A stretch of DNA of 64,000 bases from Clostridia bacterium (GCA_017439585.1 JAFSIV010000020.1:19787-83786), one strand, 5' to 3'; counted from the first letter of the stretch, positions 7,926 to 16,305 are shown. Numbers and translations are program-made. The notes: generated by a model from the letters alone, not told the origin.

Positions 7926-9068
7926 ATGAAAGCGATAATTGGCGGAAAAATTATTTTAAAAGATAAAATTTTAGAAAATTATGCGATAATTTTTTCAAAC
8001 GTTATTGAGGATATTCTGTCTTGCGATAAAATTCCTGAGGGTATAGAAATTATTGATGCCAAAGGCGGATATATTTCTCCCGGACTTATTGATATACATA
8101 TTCACGGATATTTAGGTAAGGATGTTTGCGATGGGGAAGAAGAAAGCATTAAAACAATAGCTTGCGGACTTCTCAAAAACGGTGTTACAGGCTTTTTGCC
8201 GACTACTATGACGGTCGATATGTCGGTTATTAAAAAAGCCCTCCAAATTTGCCGAGATTTAAAGGAAGAGAGCAAAAGCTGGCAAGGAAGTCAGATTTTC
8301 GGTTGTCATGCAGAGGGACCTTTTATAAGTGAAAGTAAAAAAGGCGCGCAAGACCCTAAATATATTTTAAAGCCGAATGCTAAATTTGTTAAAGAGTATG
8401 CCGATATTATTAAGATAATAACCTTAGCTCCCGAAACTGATACAGATAATTTCGCGGTTATAAGAGAAATAAGCGAAGATACCAATGTGGTTGTTTCTAT
8501 GGGGCATACAGAGGCCGATTATGATACTGCTATGAAAAGTGTTAAGGCGGGTGTAAAACATGTTACACACCTATTTAACGCGATGACACCGTTATCTCAT
8601 AGAGCGCCCGGTGTTGTAACTGCGGCATTAAATTCGGATGTTAGCTGCGAGCTTATTGTCGATACATTTCATGTTGATACTGCTTTTTATGATATACTAT
8701 GGAAGTTAAAGGGCAGAAAGCTTTGTTTTATAACCGATTGCTTGTCGGCAGGCGGTTTGCCATACGGTGAATACACCTTAGGCGGCGCTAAAATTATTTA
8801 TAAAGATAATGTTTGTTTCTTGGAGGACGGAACGGTTGCAGGTAGTGTTTTAGCTCTTAATAAGGGTGTTTGGAATGTATATAAAAATTCTTCTATTCCT
8901 CTTTTTGAATGTGTTAACGCGGCATCCTTAAACCCTGCAACAACTATTGGTCTTTCTGATAAAAAAGGTTCTATTGAGATAGGCAAGGATGCGGACATAA
9001 TTATTACCGATAATGAGTTTAATGTTTTAAAAACTATTATCGGCGGAGAAATTAAATATAAAGTTTAA
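7926..9068 (+). CDS. nagA: N-acetylglucosamine-6-phosphate deacetylase
   Basis: Hydrolyses N-acetylglucosamine-6-phosphate to glucosamine-6-phosphate and acetate in the cytoplasm. 380 residues from the ATG at 7926, which follows GGAGG at seven bases; an upstream in-frame start at 7911 is not supported. Amidohydrolase barrel with the metal and substrate motifs DIHIHG near residue 55, HAEGPF, MGHTEADY, HLFNAMTPLSHRAPG and DTFHVD. It is followed 16 bp later by a hexosamine kinase-like gene, so the pair probably handles amino sugars from mucin, chitin-derived or cell-wall glycans. Confidence 0.95.
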   Translation: MKAIIGGKIILKDKILENYAIIFSNVIEDILSCDKIPEGIEIIDAKGGYISPGLIDIHIHGYLGKDVCDGEEESIKTIACGLLKNGVTGFLPTTMTVDMSVIKKALQICRDLKEESKSWQGSQIFGCHAEGPFISESKKGAQDPKYILKPNAKFVKEYADIIKIITLAPETDTDNFAVIREISEDTNVVVSMGHTEADYDTAMKSVKAGVKHVTHLFNAMTPLSHRAPGVVTAALNSDVSCELIVDTFHVDTAFYDILWKLKGRKLCFITDCLSAGGLPYGEYTLGGAKIIYKDNVCFLEDGTVAGSVLALNKGVWNVYKNSSIPLFECVNAASLNPATTIGLSDKKGSIEIGKDADIIITDNEFNVLKTIIGGEIKYKV

Positions 9069-9084
9069 AATTAAGGTGAAAGAA

Positions 9085-10155
9085 ATGGATTATAATAATA
9101 TAGTTAAGCAGTTTAATATACCGGAGGAAATATTGGATATTTCTAAGTATGGAAACGGGCATATAAATGATACGCTCTTGATTAATACAGATTCGGGGAA
9201 AAGATATATTTTGCAAAAAATAAACCGAAATGTTTTTAAAGAGCCTGAAAAAGTAATGGAAAATATTATTGCTGTAACCGAATATCTTAAACCTCGCCTG
9301 TCGGGTAAGGTTCAAACATTAAATTTAATCCCTTGCAAAAATGGTGAAAAGTATACTTCGGATGAGAATAACGATTTATGGCGTATGTATGATTTTGTTG
9401 AAAACGGTGTATCTCTCGAATTGCCTGAGAATGAGAACGATTTTTATCAAAGTGCGGTAGGTTTCGGTAATTTTCAAAGTATGCTTAAAGATTATCCTGC
9501 TGATACTCTTTATGAAACAATACCAAATTTTCATAACACACCTGAAAGATATAAAGCTTTTTTAGAGGCGGTTGAAAAAGACCCTCTCGGCAGAGTTCAA
9601 ACCGCGCTAGAAGAAATTGCTTTTGTTAACGAGCGCAAGGAATTTTATAGTATTCTTGAAGATAATTATAAAATGGGCAAGCTTCCTTTAAAGGTTACCC
9701 ATAATGATACTAAGCTTAATAATGTTATGTTGGATGCCGAAACAAGAGAGCCTATATGTGTAATGGACCTGGATACAATTATGCCGGGATATTCGGTAAA
9801 TGATTTCGGTGATTCTATTCGTTTTGGAGCCTCAACTGCGGCTGAGGATGAAAAAGACTTAAATAAAGTGCATTTTGATATAGAACTCTTTAAAATTTAC
9901 ACAAAAGGTTTTCTATTCGGTTGCAACGGCACGCTTACTGACTGTGAATTAGAACTTTTGCCTGTTGGCGCTAAGATGATGACTATGGAATGCGGAATGC
10001 GTTTTCTAACCGATTATATTTTAGGAGATACATATTTTAAAACCGCATACCCTGAGCATAATTTAGTCAGATGCAGAACACAGTTTAAACTTGCTTCAGA
10101 AATGGAAGCAAAATGGGAAGAAATGTGCAGGTTTATAAAAGAATTTAGTGCTTAA
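9085..10155 (+). CDS. Aminoglycoside-phosphotransferase-fold sugar kinase, N-acetylhexosamine 1-kinase-like
   Basis: 356 residues from the ATG at 9085 (AAGGTGA six bases before it; the GTG at 9076 lies inside that motif). Protein-kinase-like APH fold: GNGHINDT near residue 25, ILQKINRNVF with the ATP-site Lys, catalytic loop THNDTKLNN and metal-binding DLDTIMPG. These segments and the length closely resemble NahK of bifidobacteria, which phosphorylates GlcNAc/GalNAc at C1. Position after nagA supports an amino-sugar substrate. Exact specificity cannot be read; related Firmicutes proteins are often annotated only as phosphotransferases. Confidence 0.78.
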   Translation: MDYNNIVKQFNIPEEILDISKYGNGHINDTLLINTDSGKRYILQKINRNVFKEPEKVMENIIAVTEYLKPRLSGKVQTLNLIPCKNGEKYTSDENNDLWRMYDFVENGVSLELPENENDFYQSAVGFGNFQSMLKDYPADTLYETIPNFHNTPERYKAFLEAVEKDPLGRVQTALEEIAFVNERKEFYSILEDNYKMGKLPLKVTHNDTKLNNVMLDAETREPICVMDLDTIMPGYSVNDFGDSIRFGASTAAEDEKDLNKVHFDIELFKIYTKGFLFGCNGTLTDCELELLPVGAKMMTMECGMRFLTDYILGDTYFKTAYPEHNLVRCRTQFKLASEMEAKWEEMCRFIKEFSA

Positions 10156-10163
10156 TAAGATTG

Positions 10164-10203
10164 AAATCCCCCACCTTTGTTAAAAACAAGGGCGGGGGAT
10201 TTC
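10164..10203 (+). terminator. Terminator of nagA operon
   Basis: Long stem AAATCCCCC-ACCTTTG / CAAGGGC-GGGGGATTT with a short A-rich loop, after the kinase stop. The T tract is weak (TTCGGTTT). It is also convergent with the 10264 gene. Confidence 0.75.
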
Positions 10204-10263
10204 GGTTTAAATAAATGATAAATACTTAATAATTAAAACAAAAATTCGAACCTGCGTAAAAAA

Positions 10264-10680
10264 CTACGATTTTTTGCTGATAATCCAATAACTAATCCAA
10301 TAAATTGAAATTAAAACCCAAACCGTTCCCGAAAGAATCATCGCTAACTGGGTTTTATTTAATATTTCCAAAACGATAACGGACACACATGCCAATATAA
10401 CATAAATTATAAATGAAACACTTTTTGCCTTGTTTGCAATAGATATATTGCGCTCGTCCGTTTCAGCTATCTGCCGTTTTTTCATGGCTTCTTCATTTTT
10501 TGTTATCATAAGATAATTTCTTATTTGAGCGATACCAATTATAGTGAGTGCAAAGCCGAATGAAGATAAAAAGTTATTTTCAGTTCTAATTACATTAAAT
10601 GTAACAATCATCGCAATGCCTAGAATAATATATCCTATTGCGATAAATAATCTAATTTTTAATTTTTTTCTGAAATCCAT
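10264..10680 (-). CDS. Small four-helix membrane protein (DUF2178-like)
   Basis: 138 residues with four hydrophobic segments (about 10-27, 37-53, 88-106, 114-132) and a charged cytoplasmic loop KKRQIAETDERN between helices 2 and 3. The layout resembles DUF2178-type proteins, which are typically encoded next to a small XRE regulator, as here (start two bases after the HTH stop). GAGGAC precedes the ATG. No enzymatic motif; function unknown. Confidence 0.72.
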   Translation of the reverse strand: MDFRKKLKIRLFIAIGYIILGIAMIVTFNVIRTENNFLSSFGFALTIIGIAQIRNYLMITKNEEAMKKRQIAETDERNISIANKAKSVSFIIYVILACVSVIVLEILNKTQLAMILSGTVWVLISIYWISYWIISKKS

Positions 10681-10682
10681 AA

Positions 10683-10880
10683 TCAGTCCTCCTCGAAAAC
10701 AAATATTTCTTCTATGGTCGTATTAAAATATTTAGCAATTTTATAAGCAAGCTGCAGGGAAGCGTTATATTTTCCGTTTTCTAATGAAATGATTGTCTGT
10801 CTGGTTACACCTACTACACTTGCTAAATCTTCTTGCGTAACGTTATTTATTTTCCGTAATTCTCTTATCTTATTATTCAA
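10683..10880 (-). CDS. Small XRE-type HTH regulator (YozG-like)
   Basis: 65 residues, essentially only a helix-turn-helix: LRKINNVTQEDLASVVGVTRQTI, SLENGKYNASLQLAYKIAKYF, TTIEEIFVFEE. I choose the TTG start at 10880 because GGAGG lies seven bases upstream; longer versions have no signal. Such minimal regulators usually control their own operon with the adjacent membrane protein. Two TTTAC/GTAAA palindromes upstream are probable binding sites. Confidence 0.83.
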   Translation of the reverse strand: MNNKIRELRKINNVTQEDLASVVGVTRQTIISLENGKYNASLQLAYKIAKYFNTTIEEIFVFEED

Positions 10881-10896
10881 GTAATCGCCTCCAAAA

Positions 10897-10958
10897 GTAA
10901 AATACACTTTACAATTTGATTATATACAACTTTCACGAAAATGTCAAGTAAATTTTAC
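10897..10958. promoter_or_regulatory. Candidate operators of the small HTH regulator
   Basis: Palindromes GTAAAATACACTTTAC (10897-10912) and GTAAATTTTAC (10948-10958), 51 bp apart, in front of the HTH/membrane-protein pair. The shared half-site is GTAAA. Confidence 0.55.
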
Positions 10959-11090
10959 ATTTTCCAAGATTTTAAACTATTACATATTTTATAATTAGTT
11001 CCGTAAGGTACACTGAAAATCCCACCATATATTTACAAAAAAGATATTTTGCCGTTTTGAGTATGAATTAGAACTCTCATATGGTTTTAG

Positions 11091-11273
11091 TGAAATCGTT
11101 CGCTTACGCTCACGGTGAAATAATTTACTTCGTAAATTATGAAATTTGATGCTGCTGCATCAAGTAAAATTAAATCCACCCACTCGCCGTCGAGGCGAAT
11201 TTCACACGCCGTAGGCGTATTTCACATTGCAAAGCAATATTTCACCCACCCGAAAGGGTGGATTTAGTTGAAA
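11091..11273. repeat. Chain of short hairpins separated by TTTCAC/GAAAT spacers
   Basis: At least six small palindromes in a row: TAATTTAC/GTAAATTA (11121-11139), TTGATGC/GCATCAA (11147-11162), TCGCC/GGCGA, ACGCC/GGCGT (11206-11218), ATTGC/GCAAT (11226-11238), CCACCC/GGGTGG (11247-11262). Spacers repeat TTTCAC or GAAAT. AAATCCACCC near 11171 can also pair with GGGTGGATTT near 11257, enclosing three of the hairpins. No coding potential. Remaining sequence 10959-11090 shows nothing. Confidence 0.75.
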
Positions 11274-11312
11274 AGAAACACCATTTGTCTATAAGACAAA
11301 TGGTGTTTCTTT
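11274..11312. terminator. Strong hairpin, bidirectional terminator-like
   Basis: About 17-bp stem AGAAACACCATTTGTCT/AGACAAATGGTGTTTCT with a three-base loop, followed by TTTTC on the + strand and TTTTC on the - strand. It precedes a copy of the tRNA-Ser 3' end exactly as the terminator at 11445-11483 precedes the intact tRNA. Confidence 0.65.
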
Positions 11313-11314
11313 TC

Positions 11315-11437
11315 TGGCGGAGACGGAGGGATTTTGTCTCGGCACTTTCGTGCCTATCGCCTCGCTTTGCTCGTTGCCGCGCCTAAACAACAGTCCACTG
11401 GACTGTTGTTTTTAACGGCTTGTTCGAATCCCTCCTC
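11315..11437. repeat. tRNA-Ser-derived relic with inverted T-arm fragment
   Basis: TGGCGGAGACGGAGGGATT (11315-11333) is identical to the 3' end of the tRNA-Ser gene at 11495-11513. After 88 bp holding two hairpins (GGCAC/GTGCC, and AACAACAGTCC/GGACTGTTGTT at 11387-11411), a T-arm-like GTTCGAATCCCTCC occurs at 11422-11435 in the opposite orientation. No complete tRNA can be folded here. Confidence 0.7.
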
Positions 11438-11444
11438 ATGTTTA

Positions 11445-11483
11445 TAAAAAATAAAAACGAGCCAAAACTTTGCAGTTTGGCTC
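11445..11483 (-). terminator. Terminator of tRNA-Ser
   Basis: Hairpin GAGCCAAA/TTTGGCTC followed on the minus strand by GTTTTTATTTTTT, 12 bp downstream of the encoded CCA. The + strand side is also T-rich. Confidence 0.82.
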
Positions 11484-11494
11484 ATTTTTTATTT

Positions 11495-11583
11495 TGGCGG
11501 AGACGGAGGGATTCGAACCCTCGTCCCTCAGGGGGCATCATGATTTCGAGTCATGTCCGTTATGACCACTTCGATACGTCTCC
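11495..11583 (-). tRNA. tRNA-Ser (anticodon CGA)
   Basis: 89-nt class II tRNA on the minus strand. Acceptor stem GGAGACG/CGTCTCC, anticodon stem CATGA/TCATG with loop CTCGAAA (anticodon CGA, reads UCG), long variable arm (CCCCCTGAGGG), T-arm GAGGGTTCGAATCCCTC, discriminator G and encoded CCA. Consensus promoter upstream and terminator downstream indicate a functional single-gene unit. Confidence 0.95.
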
Positions 11584-11615
11584 GAATATATCAGCAGCAT
11601 AAGCGCTACCAAAAT

Positions 11616-11644
11616 ATTATATAAAATTAAGATAGTTTTGTCAA
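11616..11644 (-). promoter_or_regulatory. Consensus promoter of tRNA-Ser
   Basis: Minus strand TTGACA, 17-nt spacer, TATAAT: perfect sigma-A consensus, as expected for a stable RNA. Confidence 0.85.
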
Positions 11645-11651
11645 GATGAAA

Positions 11652-12320
11652 TTATATTAAATAGAGACCTGATTTAAGCAAAACAAATCGGTTTTCTCGG
11701 ACATTAACATACTGCAAAACCGGTTCTTCAAAGCTTTCATATTCGAAAATAGTATAATTCTTTAAATCTATTTGAATCAGATTATTAGAACCTGAGTTGC
11801 TAACCATGGCTTTATCGCCCTCTAAGAACATATCGCAGGGCTTGTTAAATGGAGAACGGTTTCCGCCTATTCTAAGTTCTTCTCTCATAGTTGCGAGGTT
11901 ATATCTTAAAAGAACATCGCAGTCTGAATAGCTAGCCCATAAAGCATCATTATGAAGAAGTATATCTGACGGGGTGCACGAGCGGTAAATAAGGCTTCCC
12001 GTCCAAATAGGTGAGCCGTCATTATCAAGGAGCTTTGCAGTACCATCGTTTAGCAGTAAAAACACCTTGCCGTTTGGCAAAACTATGGATTTTGTAGTTA
12101 TATAGTTATCGCAATTATTAATAACTGCTTTATAGTTATTGCCGAATTTAGTGATAAGATAAATATTTTTAGCGATATTGGTGAAACGACCATTATCAAA
12201 AGAAATCATTTTATATGCTACCACAACATTTTCTTCTAAAACTTCCTTGCAGTAAGAAAATATTATTCCGTTTGAGGTGGGTAAAATTTCATAAACCTCG
12301 CCTGAAAAAATCTGTTTCAT
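11652..12320 (-). CDS. Unrecognised protein with propeller-like repeats
   Basis: 222 residues, no signal peptide. I do not recognise a named family. The sequence is almost all beta: short blades such as NGIIFSYCKEVLEENVVVAYKM, NGKVFLLLNDGTAKLLDNDGSPIW, LLHNDALWASYSDCDVLLRYN and GDKAMVSNSGSNNLIQIDL, the last two like NHL/SMP-30-type blades. It is the last gene of the murD operon, starting 11 bp after the PLP enzyme stop. A scaffold or sensor role is possible, but there is no evidence for one. It ends only about 70 bp before the tRNA-Ser transcription unit. Confidence 0.6.
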   Translation of the reverse strand: MKQIFSGEVYEILPTSNGIIFSYCKEVLEENVVVAYKMISFDNGRFTNIAKNIYLITKFGNNYKAVINNCDNYITTKSIVLPNGKVFLLLNDGTAKLLDNDGSPIWTGSLIYRSCTPSDILLHNDALWASYSDCDVLLRYNLATMREELRIGGNRSPFNKPCDMFLEGDKAMVSNSGSNNLIQIDLKNYTIFEYESFEEPVLQYVNVRENRFVLLKSGLYLI

Positions 12321-12331
12321 AATTTTAAATC

Positions 12332-13612
12332 CTATTCTATATTTATTGCGTGTTCGTTTAACATTTTGTTTGCGGCAAGAAGCACGCCGGTTTTTGCACT
12401 ATGGAAATTAAGACCGCCCTGCATCCATGCGGCATAAGGCTCTCTTAACGGTCCGTCTGCCGAAAGCTCGATTGAAGCACCTAATGTGAAAGCACCTGCC
12501 GCCATTATGACGGGGTCTGTGTAGCCTGGCATATCCCAAGGCTCAGGCACAACAAAAGAGTCGACCGGAGCTCCGCTTTGCATACCCTGGCAAAATGCAA
12601 CAAGACCTTCTTCGCTTCCTAGTGTTATACACTGAATAATATCTCCGCGCTTTTCACTCGAAGTTGGGGTAACCGGGAAACCTAAGAGTTCAAAAAGGGA
12701 AGCGGTGTAAACCGCGGTTTTCAATGCCTCACCAACAACATGGGGAGCAGAGAATAAACCTAAATACATTTCGCGACTGTGTCCCAAAGTTGCGCCGATT
12801 TCTCTGCCGACTCCTGCGCAGGTCATTCTGACAGCGCATTTTTCGACCAAATCGTGTCTGCCAGCGATATATCCGCCTGTTTGAGCGATACCGCCACCCG
12901 GATTTTTGATTAATGAGCCTGCAATTAAATCTGCTCCAACATCGCAAGGCTCTTTTTTCTCAACAAATTCGCCGTAGCAGTTGTCAACCATAATAATGCT
13001 CTCAGGTGATACCTCTCTTACTGCGTTAATTATCTTTTCAATAACCGAAATGGTAAGACTAGGTCTTGTACTATAACCGCGGGAACGCTGAATATAAGCC
13101 ATTTTATAGCTATCCTCTTTAAGAGTTTTCTTAATGCCCTCAATATCGGGTGTTCCGTCAGGCAATAAGTCTACCTGAGCATATTTAACACCGAAGTCTG
13201 CCAAAGAGCCATCTTCAACATTATCAATACCAAACACGCCTGTTATAGTGTCATAAGGTCTGCCCGTCAAACAGAGAACTTTATCGCCGGGTCTTAAAAC
13301 ACCGAACAAAGCCACAGCCAATGTATGAGTTCCTGAATTAAAGGAATAACGCATTAAAGCATCCTCAGCACCCATACATTCTGCCATAATTTTTTCTAAA
13401 ATCTCTCTGCCTCTATCGTCATATCCATATCCGGTAGAGCCTGACATACTAGCCTCGCTAACACCGTTTCTTATAAAAGCGGAAAGCACTTTAAGCTGGC
13501 AAAATTCGGTAATATCATCAATTTCCTCAAAGGCTTTTGATGCGTTTTCCAATGCTTTTTTATCAAGGTTTAAAAGTCTTTCATCTATATCAAAAAAGTT
13601 AGTAACATTCAT
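12332..13612 (-). CDS. PLP-dependent lyase of the aluminium-resistance/methionine gamma-lyase-like family
   Basis: 426 residues. The start is the ATG at 13612, which overlaps the upstream stop as ATGA, with GGGTG before it. Fold-type I PLP enzyme of the family annotated as aluminium resistance protein or Met_gamma_lyase. Visible marks are SMSGSTGYGYDDRGRE near the N-terminus, YSFNSGTHTLAVALFGVLRPGD, MVDNCYGEFVE and the cofactor-lysine region GSLIKNPGGGIAQTGGYIAG near residue 230. C-S lyase activity on a sulfur amino acid is the family expectation; the physiological substrate is not established. Translationally coupled to the GNAT-like gene. Confidence 0.85.
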   Translation of the reverse strand: MNVTNFFDIDERLLNLDKKALENASKAFEEIDDITEFCQLKVLSAFIRNGVSEASMSGSTGYGYDDRGREILEKIMAECMGAEDALMRYSFNSGTHTLAVALFGVLRPGDKVLCLTGRPYDTITGVFGIDNVEDGSLADFGVKYAQVDLLPDGTPDIEGIKKTLKEDSYKMAYIQRSRGYSTRPSLTISVIEKIINAVREVSPESIIMVDNCYGEFVEKKEPCDVGADLIAGSLIKNPGGGIAQTGGYIAGRHDLVEKCAVRMTCAGVGREIGATLGHSREMYLGLFSAPHVVGEALKTAVYTASLFELLGFPVTPTSSEKRGDIIQCITLGSEEGLVAFCQGMQSGAPVDSFVVPEPWDMPGYTDPVIMAAGAFTLGASIELSADGPLREPYAAWMQGGLNFHSAKTGVLLAANKMLNEHAINIE

Positions 13613-14292
13613 TTGTTTTTCACCCAATATCCTGAATAATATAGTAGTTCAAATCCATTTTTTTCATAAAATCCTAAAACCTTATCGCGACAGCAAACTA
13701 AAAGCTCGCGAGAAAAGTTTTTTGCCATAATTCCGTTAAGTGCTATACTTCCAAAGCCTTTTTCTCTGCTTGCTATACCGTTTATTATAGCAAGCTTTCC
13801 TGAATTAAAGCTTATTGCGGCGCATTTATTTTCTATTGCGAAATAATCGGCATACCCTTTATTTTTTCTGCGGCAGTAATCAACCGCGAAATAGGGGTAT
13901 TCTGGAAGCGAAAGTCCATCGGTATCAAGTAGATTATAAAGCTTATCGCTTGAAAGCTTGTCCGACTCTATACCAGCTTTAACATCACAAAAGCGGTGCA
14001 TAACATTTATTCTTTCGTCGGGCTTTCGGTTTATGGCTAAAAGGGTATTATAATCACTATAAATACAAACGGGGGACAAAACCTCAACAAATTCTTTAAG
14101 CTCTTCCAAATCAGCGCCGTTATTGAAAATAATCATATTACCGTCGGTCATAGAGATAACTGCTTTATCGGTGTTCTGGCACCAAAATAAAACATTATTA
14201 TCTTCTTTATAACTGTCATAAAGGCATTTGATTTTAACAAGCTCGGCATTTAATAGATTAAGTTCGGGAATTTTATTTACAAGGCAAATCAC
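13609..14292 (-). CDS. GNAT-like acetyltransferase domain protein
   Basis: 227 residues with a GTG start at 14292 overlapping the upstream TGA (GTGA). The C-terminal third has the acetyl-CoA fold pattern: AISFNSGKLAIINGIASREKGFGSIALNGIMAKN, then LLVCCRDKVLGFYEKNGFELLYYSGYW, i.e. strand 4, a Gly-rich pyrophosphate loop and the typical FYEKNGF. The N-terminal 110 residues are poorly conserved and unassigned. Overlaps on both sides (4 bp with each neighbour) mark it as part of a coupled operon. Substrate unknown. Confidence 0.7.
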   Translation of the reverse strand: MICLVNKIPELNLLNAELVKIKCLYDSYKEDNNVLFWCQNTDKAVISMTDGNMIIFNNGADLEELKEFVEVLSPVCIYSDYNTLLAINRKPDERINVMHRFCDVKAGIESDKLSSDKLYNLLDTDGLSLPEYPYFAVDYCRRKNKGYADYFAIENKCAAISFNSGKLAIINGIASREKGFGSIALNGIMAKNFSRELLVCCRDKVLGFYEKNGFELLYYSGYWVKNK

Positions 14293-15299
14293 TTGGTTTC
14301 ACCTGATAAAATTTTTTCCATCATAAAAATAGCTAATTTGTATGCGTTTTCACAGTCTCTTAAATCGGCAACCGAGGAATTAGTATGAATATATCGGCAG
14401 GGGACCGAAATTGCGAGTGTTTTAATACCTTCGCGTGAAAGGTGGATAGCACCCGAATTATTTCCGCCTGTAACCGCTCTTTTGGGTTGACATAATACTT
14501 CGCTGTTTATAGCAAGATTATATAAATCGCGGTTGTATACAGTAGCTTTATCCATAAAAGAAATAGCAGGACCTTCACCTAGATTGCAAACAGTTTCACT
14601 ATCGCTGACATCTGAAATATCGGCGGCAGTTGTACCTTCAAGCACAAGCGCGTATTCAGGGTCTAAGCTAAAAGAGGCAGTTTTAGCGCCTCTGAGTCCC
14701 AATTCCTCTTGCACCGAGAAGGAGGCACAAAAATCATAGGTATCGTATTCTTTTATAAGCTTAATTAAGATAGCGCAACCAATACGGTCGTCAAGTGCTT
14801 TTGATAGAATTTTATCGCCTATTTGCTCAAAGCCTCCGCAAACCACAGCGCTATCTCCAACCGATACAAGCTTTTCGGCTTCGTCCTTACATTCTGCACC
14901 GATATCAATATAAAGGCTATTGGTTTTCGGCAAGGTTTTTGCTTCGTCTTTGCTTAAAAGATGAATGGGTTTTCCGCTTATAACACCTGAAATTTCGCCG
15001 TTTATACGCACTTTTTTAAACATCAAGGTTGCAGTATCAATACCGCCTACGGTATTAAATTTCAAAAAGCCTTCTGAGGTGATAGAGGTTATTATAAGAC
15101 CCACCTCGTCCATATGAGCGTCAAGCATTAGCTTTTTTGAGGCTTTGTTTTTACCCTTTTTAAAAATCAAAAGGTTTCCTAACGGGTCGGTTTTATATTC
15201 ACAATAATCCTTAATTTCGTTTATTATGAATCCGCGAACTTTATTTTCGTCGCCCGATATACCGTCAATTTGGGTGAGGGTTTTGATAAGTTCAGTCAT
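14289..15299 (-). CDS. M42-family glutamyl/metallo-aminopeptidase, second copy
   Basis: 336 residues, cytoplasmic. Metal and catalytic motifs of family M42: LMLDAHMDEVG near residue 63, ALDDRIGC, VQEELGLRGAK (catalytic and metal Glu) and the terminal PCRYIHTNSS His. M42 enzymes are usually large oligomeric aminopeptidases that trim peptides; a few act as cellulases or frv-type proteins. Overlaps the other M42 gene by 8 bp. The two are clearly paralogous but diverged, so they may form a mixed complex or differ in specificity. Confidence 0.9.
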   Translation of the reverse strand: MTELIKTLTQIDGISGDENKVRGFIINEIKDYCEYKTDPLGNLLIFKKGKNKASKKLMLDAHMDEVGLIITSITSEGFLKFNTVGGIDTATLMFKKVRINGEISGVISGKPIHLLSKDEAKTLPKTNSLYIDIGAECKDEAEKLVSVGDSAVVCGGFEQIGDKILSKALDDRIGCAILIKLIKEYDTYDFCASFSVQEELGLRGAKTASFSLDPEYALVLEGTTAADISDVSDSETVCNLGEGPAISFMDKATVYNRDLYNLAINSEVLCQPKRAVTGGNNSGAIHLSREGIKTLAISVPCRYIHTNSSVADLRDCENAYKLAIFMMEKILSGETK

Positions 15300-16305
15300 T
15301 CATAACACCTCCCGAAAGGATATATTCTATTAAAATTTTTGAAATATTTTCAATATCCGAAACCGAAATGATTTCAGAATCGGTATGCATATTTCTTAGC
15401 GGGATAGAAAGGGTGCAGGTTTTAACACCGTTTGCAATTACAGATATTGCATCGGCATTAGTTCCTGTGTTTTCACCCAAGGCTTCTATTTGATATGGTA
15501 TTTTATTTTCCTTCGCTAAATTAATTAGTTTTTTGGAAATTAGGCGGTTAAGCGAGGGGGAAATTCCTATCATACCGCCTTTACCTAAAACCCCTGATTC
15601 TTCTGGATTTATACCAATTCCGTTGCCGAAGCTTACATCTATAACAATAGCTTCATCGGGATTTATGTTAAAGGTTGAGGTTTTAGCTCCTCTAAGACCT
15701 AATTCCTCCATATCAGAGAATAAGAAGGCAACATTAAAAGGCAGAGCCTTATCCTTTAAATATTCTGAAACCTTTAAAAGTGTAACTGCGCCTGCGCGGT
15801 TATCAAAAGACCTACCGCAAAGCTTATCTCCATAAAGTTCTTCGGCAGTTTCTTGAAATGTTACATAATCACCAACTGAAATTATTTCCTTTGCTTTATT
15901 TCCTAGCAGGGTATCAAGCTTTATTTTAGAAATATCCTCATATTTTTGCTCGCCCGAGCTTAAATGAGGGGGAGTAGAGCAAAAAACGGCGGTTATATCT
16001 TCTTTTCCGTGAACAGTTACTCTGCGAGCGGGGAGAGTTCTAATATCAATACCGCCTGATTTTTGGACCGTTAGAAAGCCCTTATCGTCAACATCAGTTA
16101 CTATCATAGCTATCTGGTCAATATGAGCATCAAGCATAAGGGTATAATCGCTATCACCCTTTAAAAAGCCAACAAAGCTTTGGTTATTTAACCTTTTAAC
16201 CGGCATATATTGGCTTAGCAATGCATAGCATAAATCGGCGCTATTTGATATATTGCCAACACTATCGCAATTCGAAAGGGCAAAAAGAGTTTCTTTTATA
16301 TCCAT
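15292..16305 (-). CDS. M42-family metallo-aminopeptidase, first copy
   Basis: 337 residues, start ATG at 16305 in TAATG overlap with the murD stop. M42 motifs LMLDAHIDQIA, SFDNRAGA, DMEELGLRGAK and PLRNMHTDSE are all present, so the metal ligands appear intact. The residue after AHxD differs from its partner (Q instead of E), and the metal loop reads DNR, not DDR. Role: peptide trimming in the cytoplasm, possibly peptidoglycan or dietary peptide salvage given the murD position; that link is inference. Confidence 0.88.
   Translation of the reverse strand: MDIKETLFALSNCDSVGNISNSADLCYALLSQYMPVKRLNNQSFVGFLKGDSDYTLMLDAHIDQIAMIVTDVDDKGFLTVQKSGGIDIRTLPARRVTVHGKEDITAVFCSTPPHLSSGEQKYEDISKIKLDTLLGNKAKEIISVGDYVTFQETAEELYGDKLCGRSFDNRAGAVTLLKVSEYLKDKALPFNVAFLFSDMEELGLRGAKTSTFNINPDEAIVIDVSFGNGIGINPEESGVLGKGGMIGISPSLNRLISKKLINLAKENKIPYQIEALGENTGTNADAISVIANGVKTCTLSIPLRNMHTDSEIISVSDIENISKILIEYILSGGVMND

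Noticed and set aside
7476-7929. Several short frames on both strands between the DUF4430 gene and nagA
   Set aside because: They cover the riboswitch leader and its terminator, lack ribosome binding sites and have no protein-like composition.
11091-11312. CRISPR-like array
   Set aside because: Repeated parts are short linkers of 5-6 bases and the units between are palindromes of variable length; there are no constant repeats of 23-40 bases and no cas genes.
11420-11602. Plus-strand reading frame with RRRRDSNPRPSGG-like text
   Set aside because: It is the antisense translation of the tRNA-Ser gene and its flanks, a well-known spurious frame.
10959-11640. Integrated element with attachment sites at tRNA-Ser
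   Set aside because: The 180-bp direct repeat interval holds no integrase or cargo; only a relic can be claimed.
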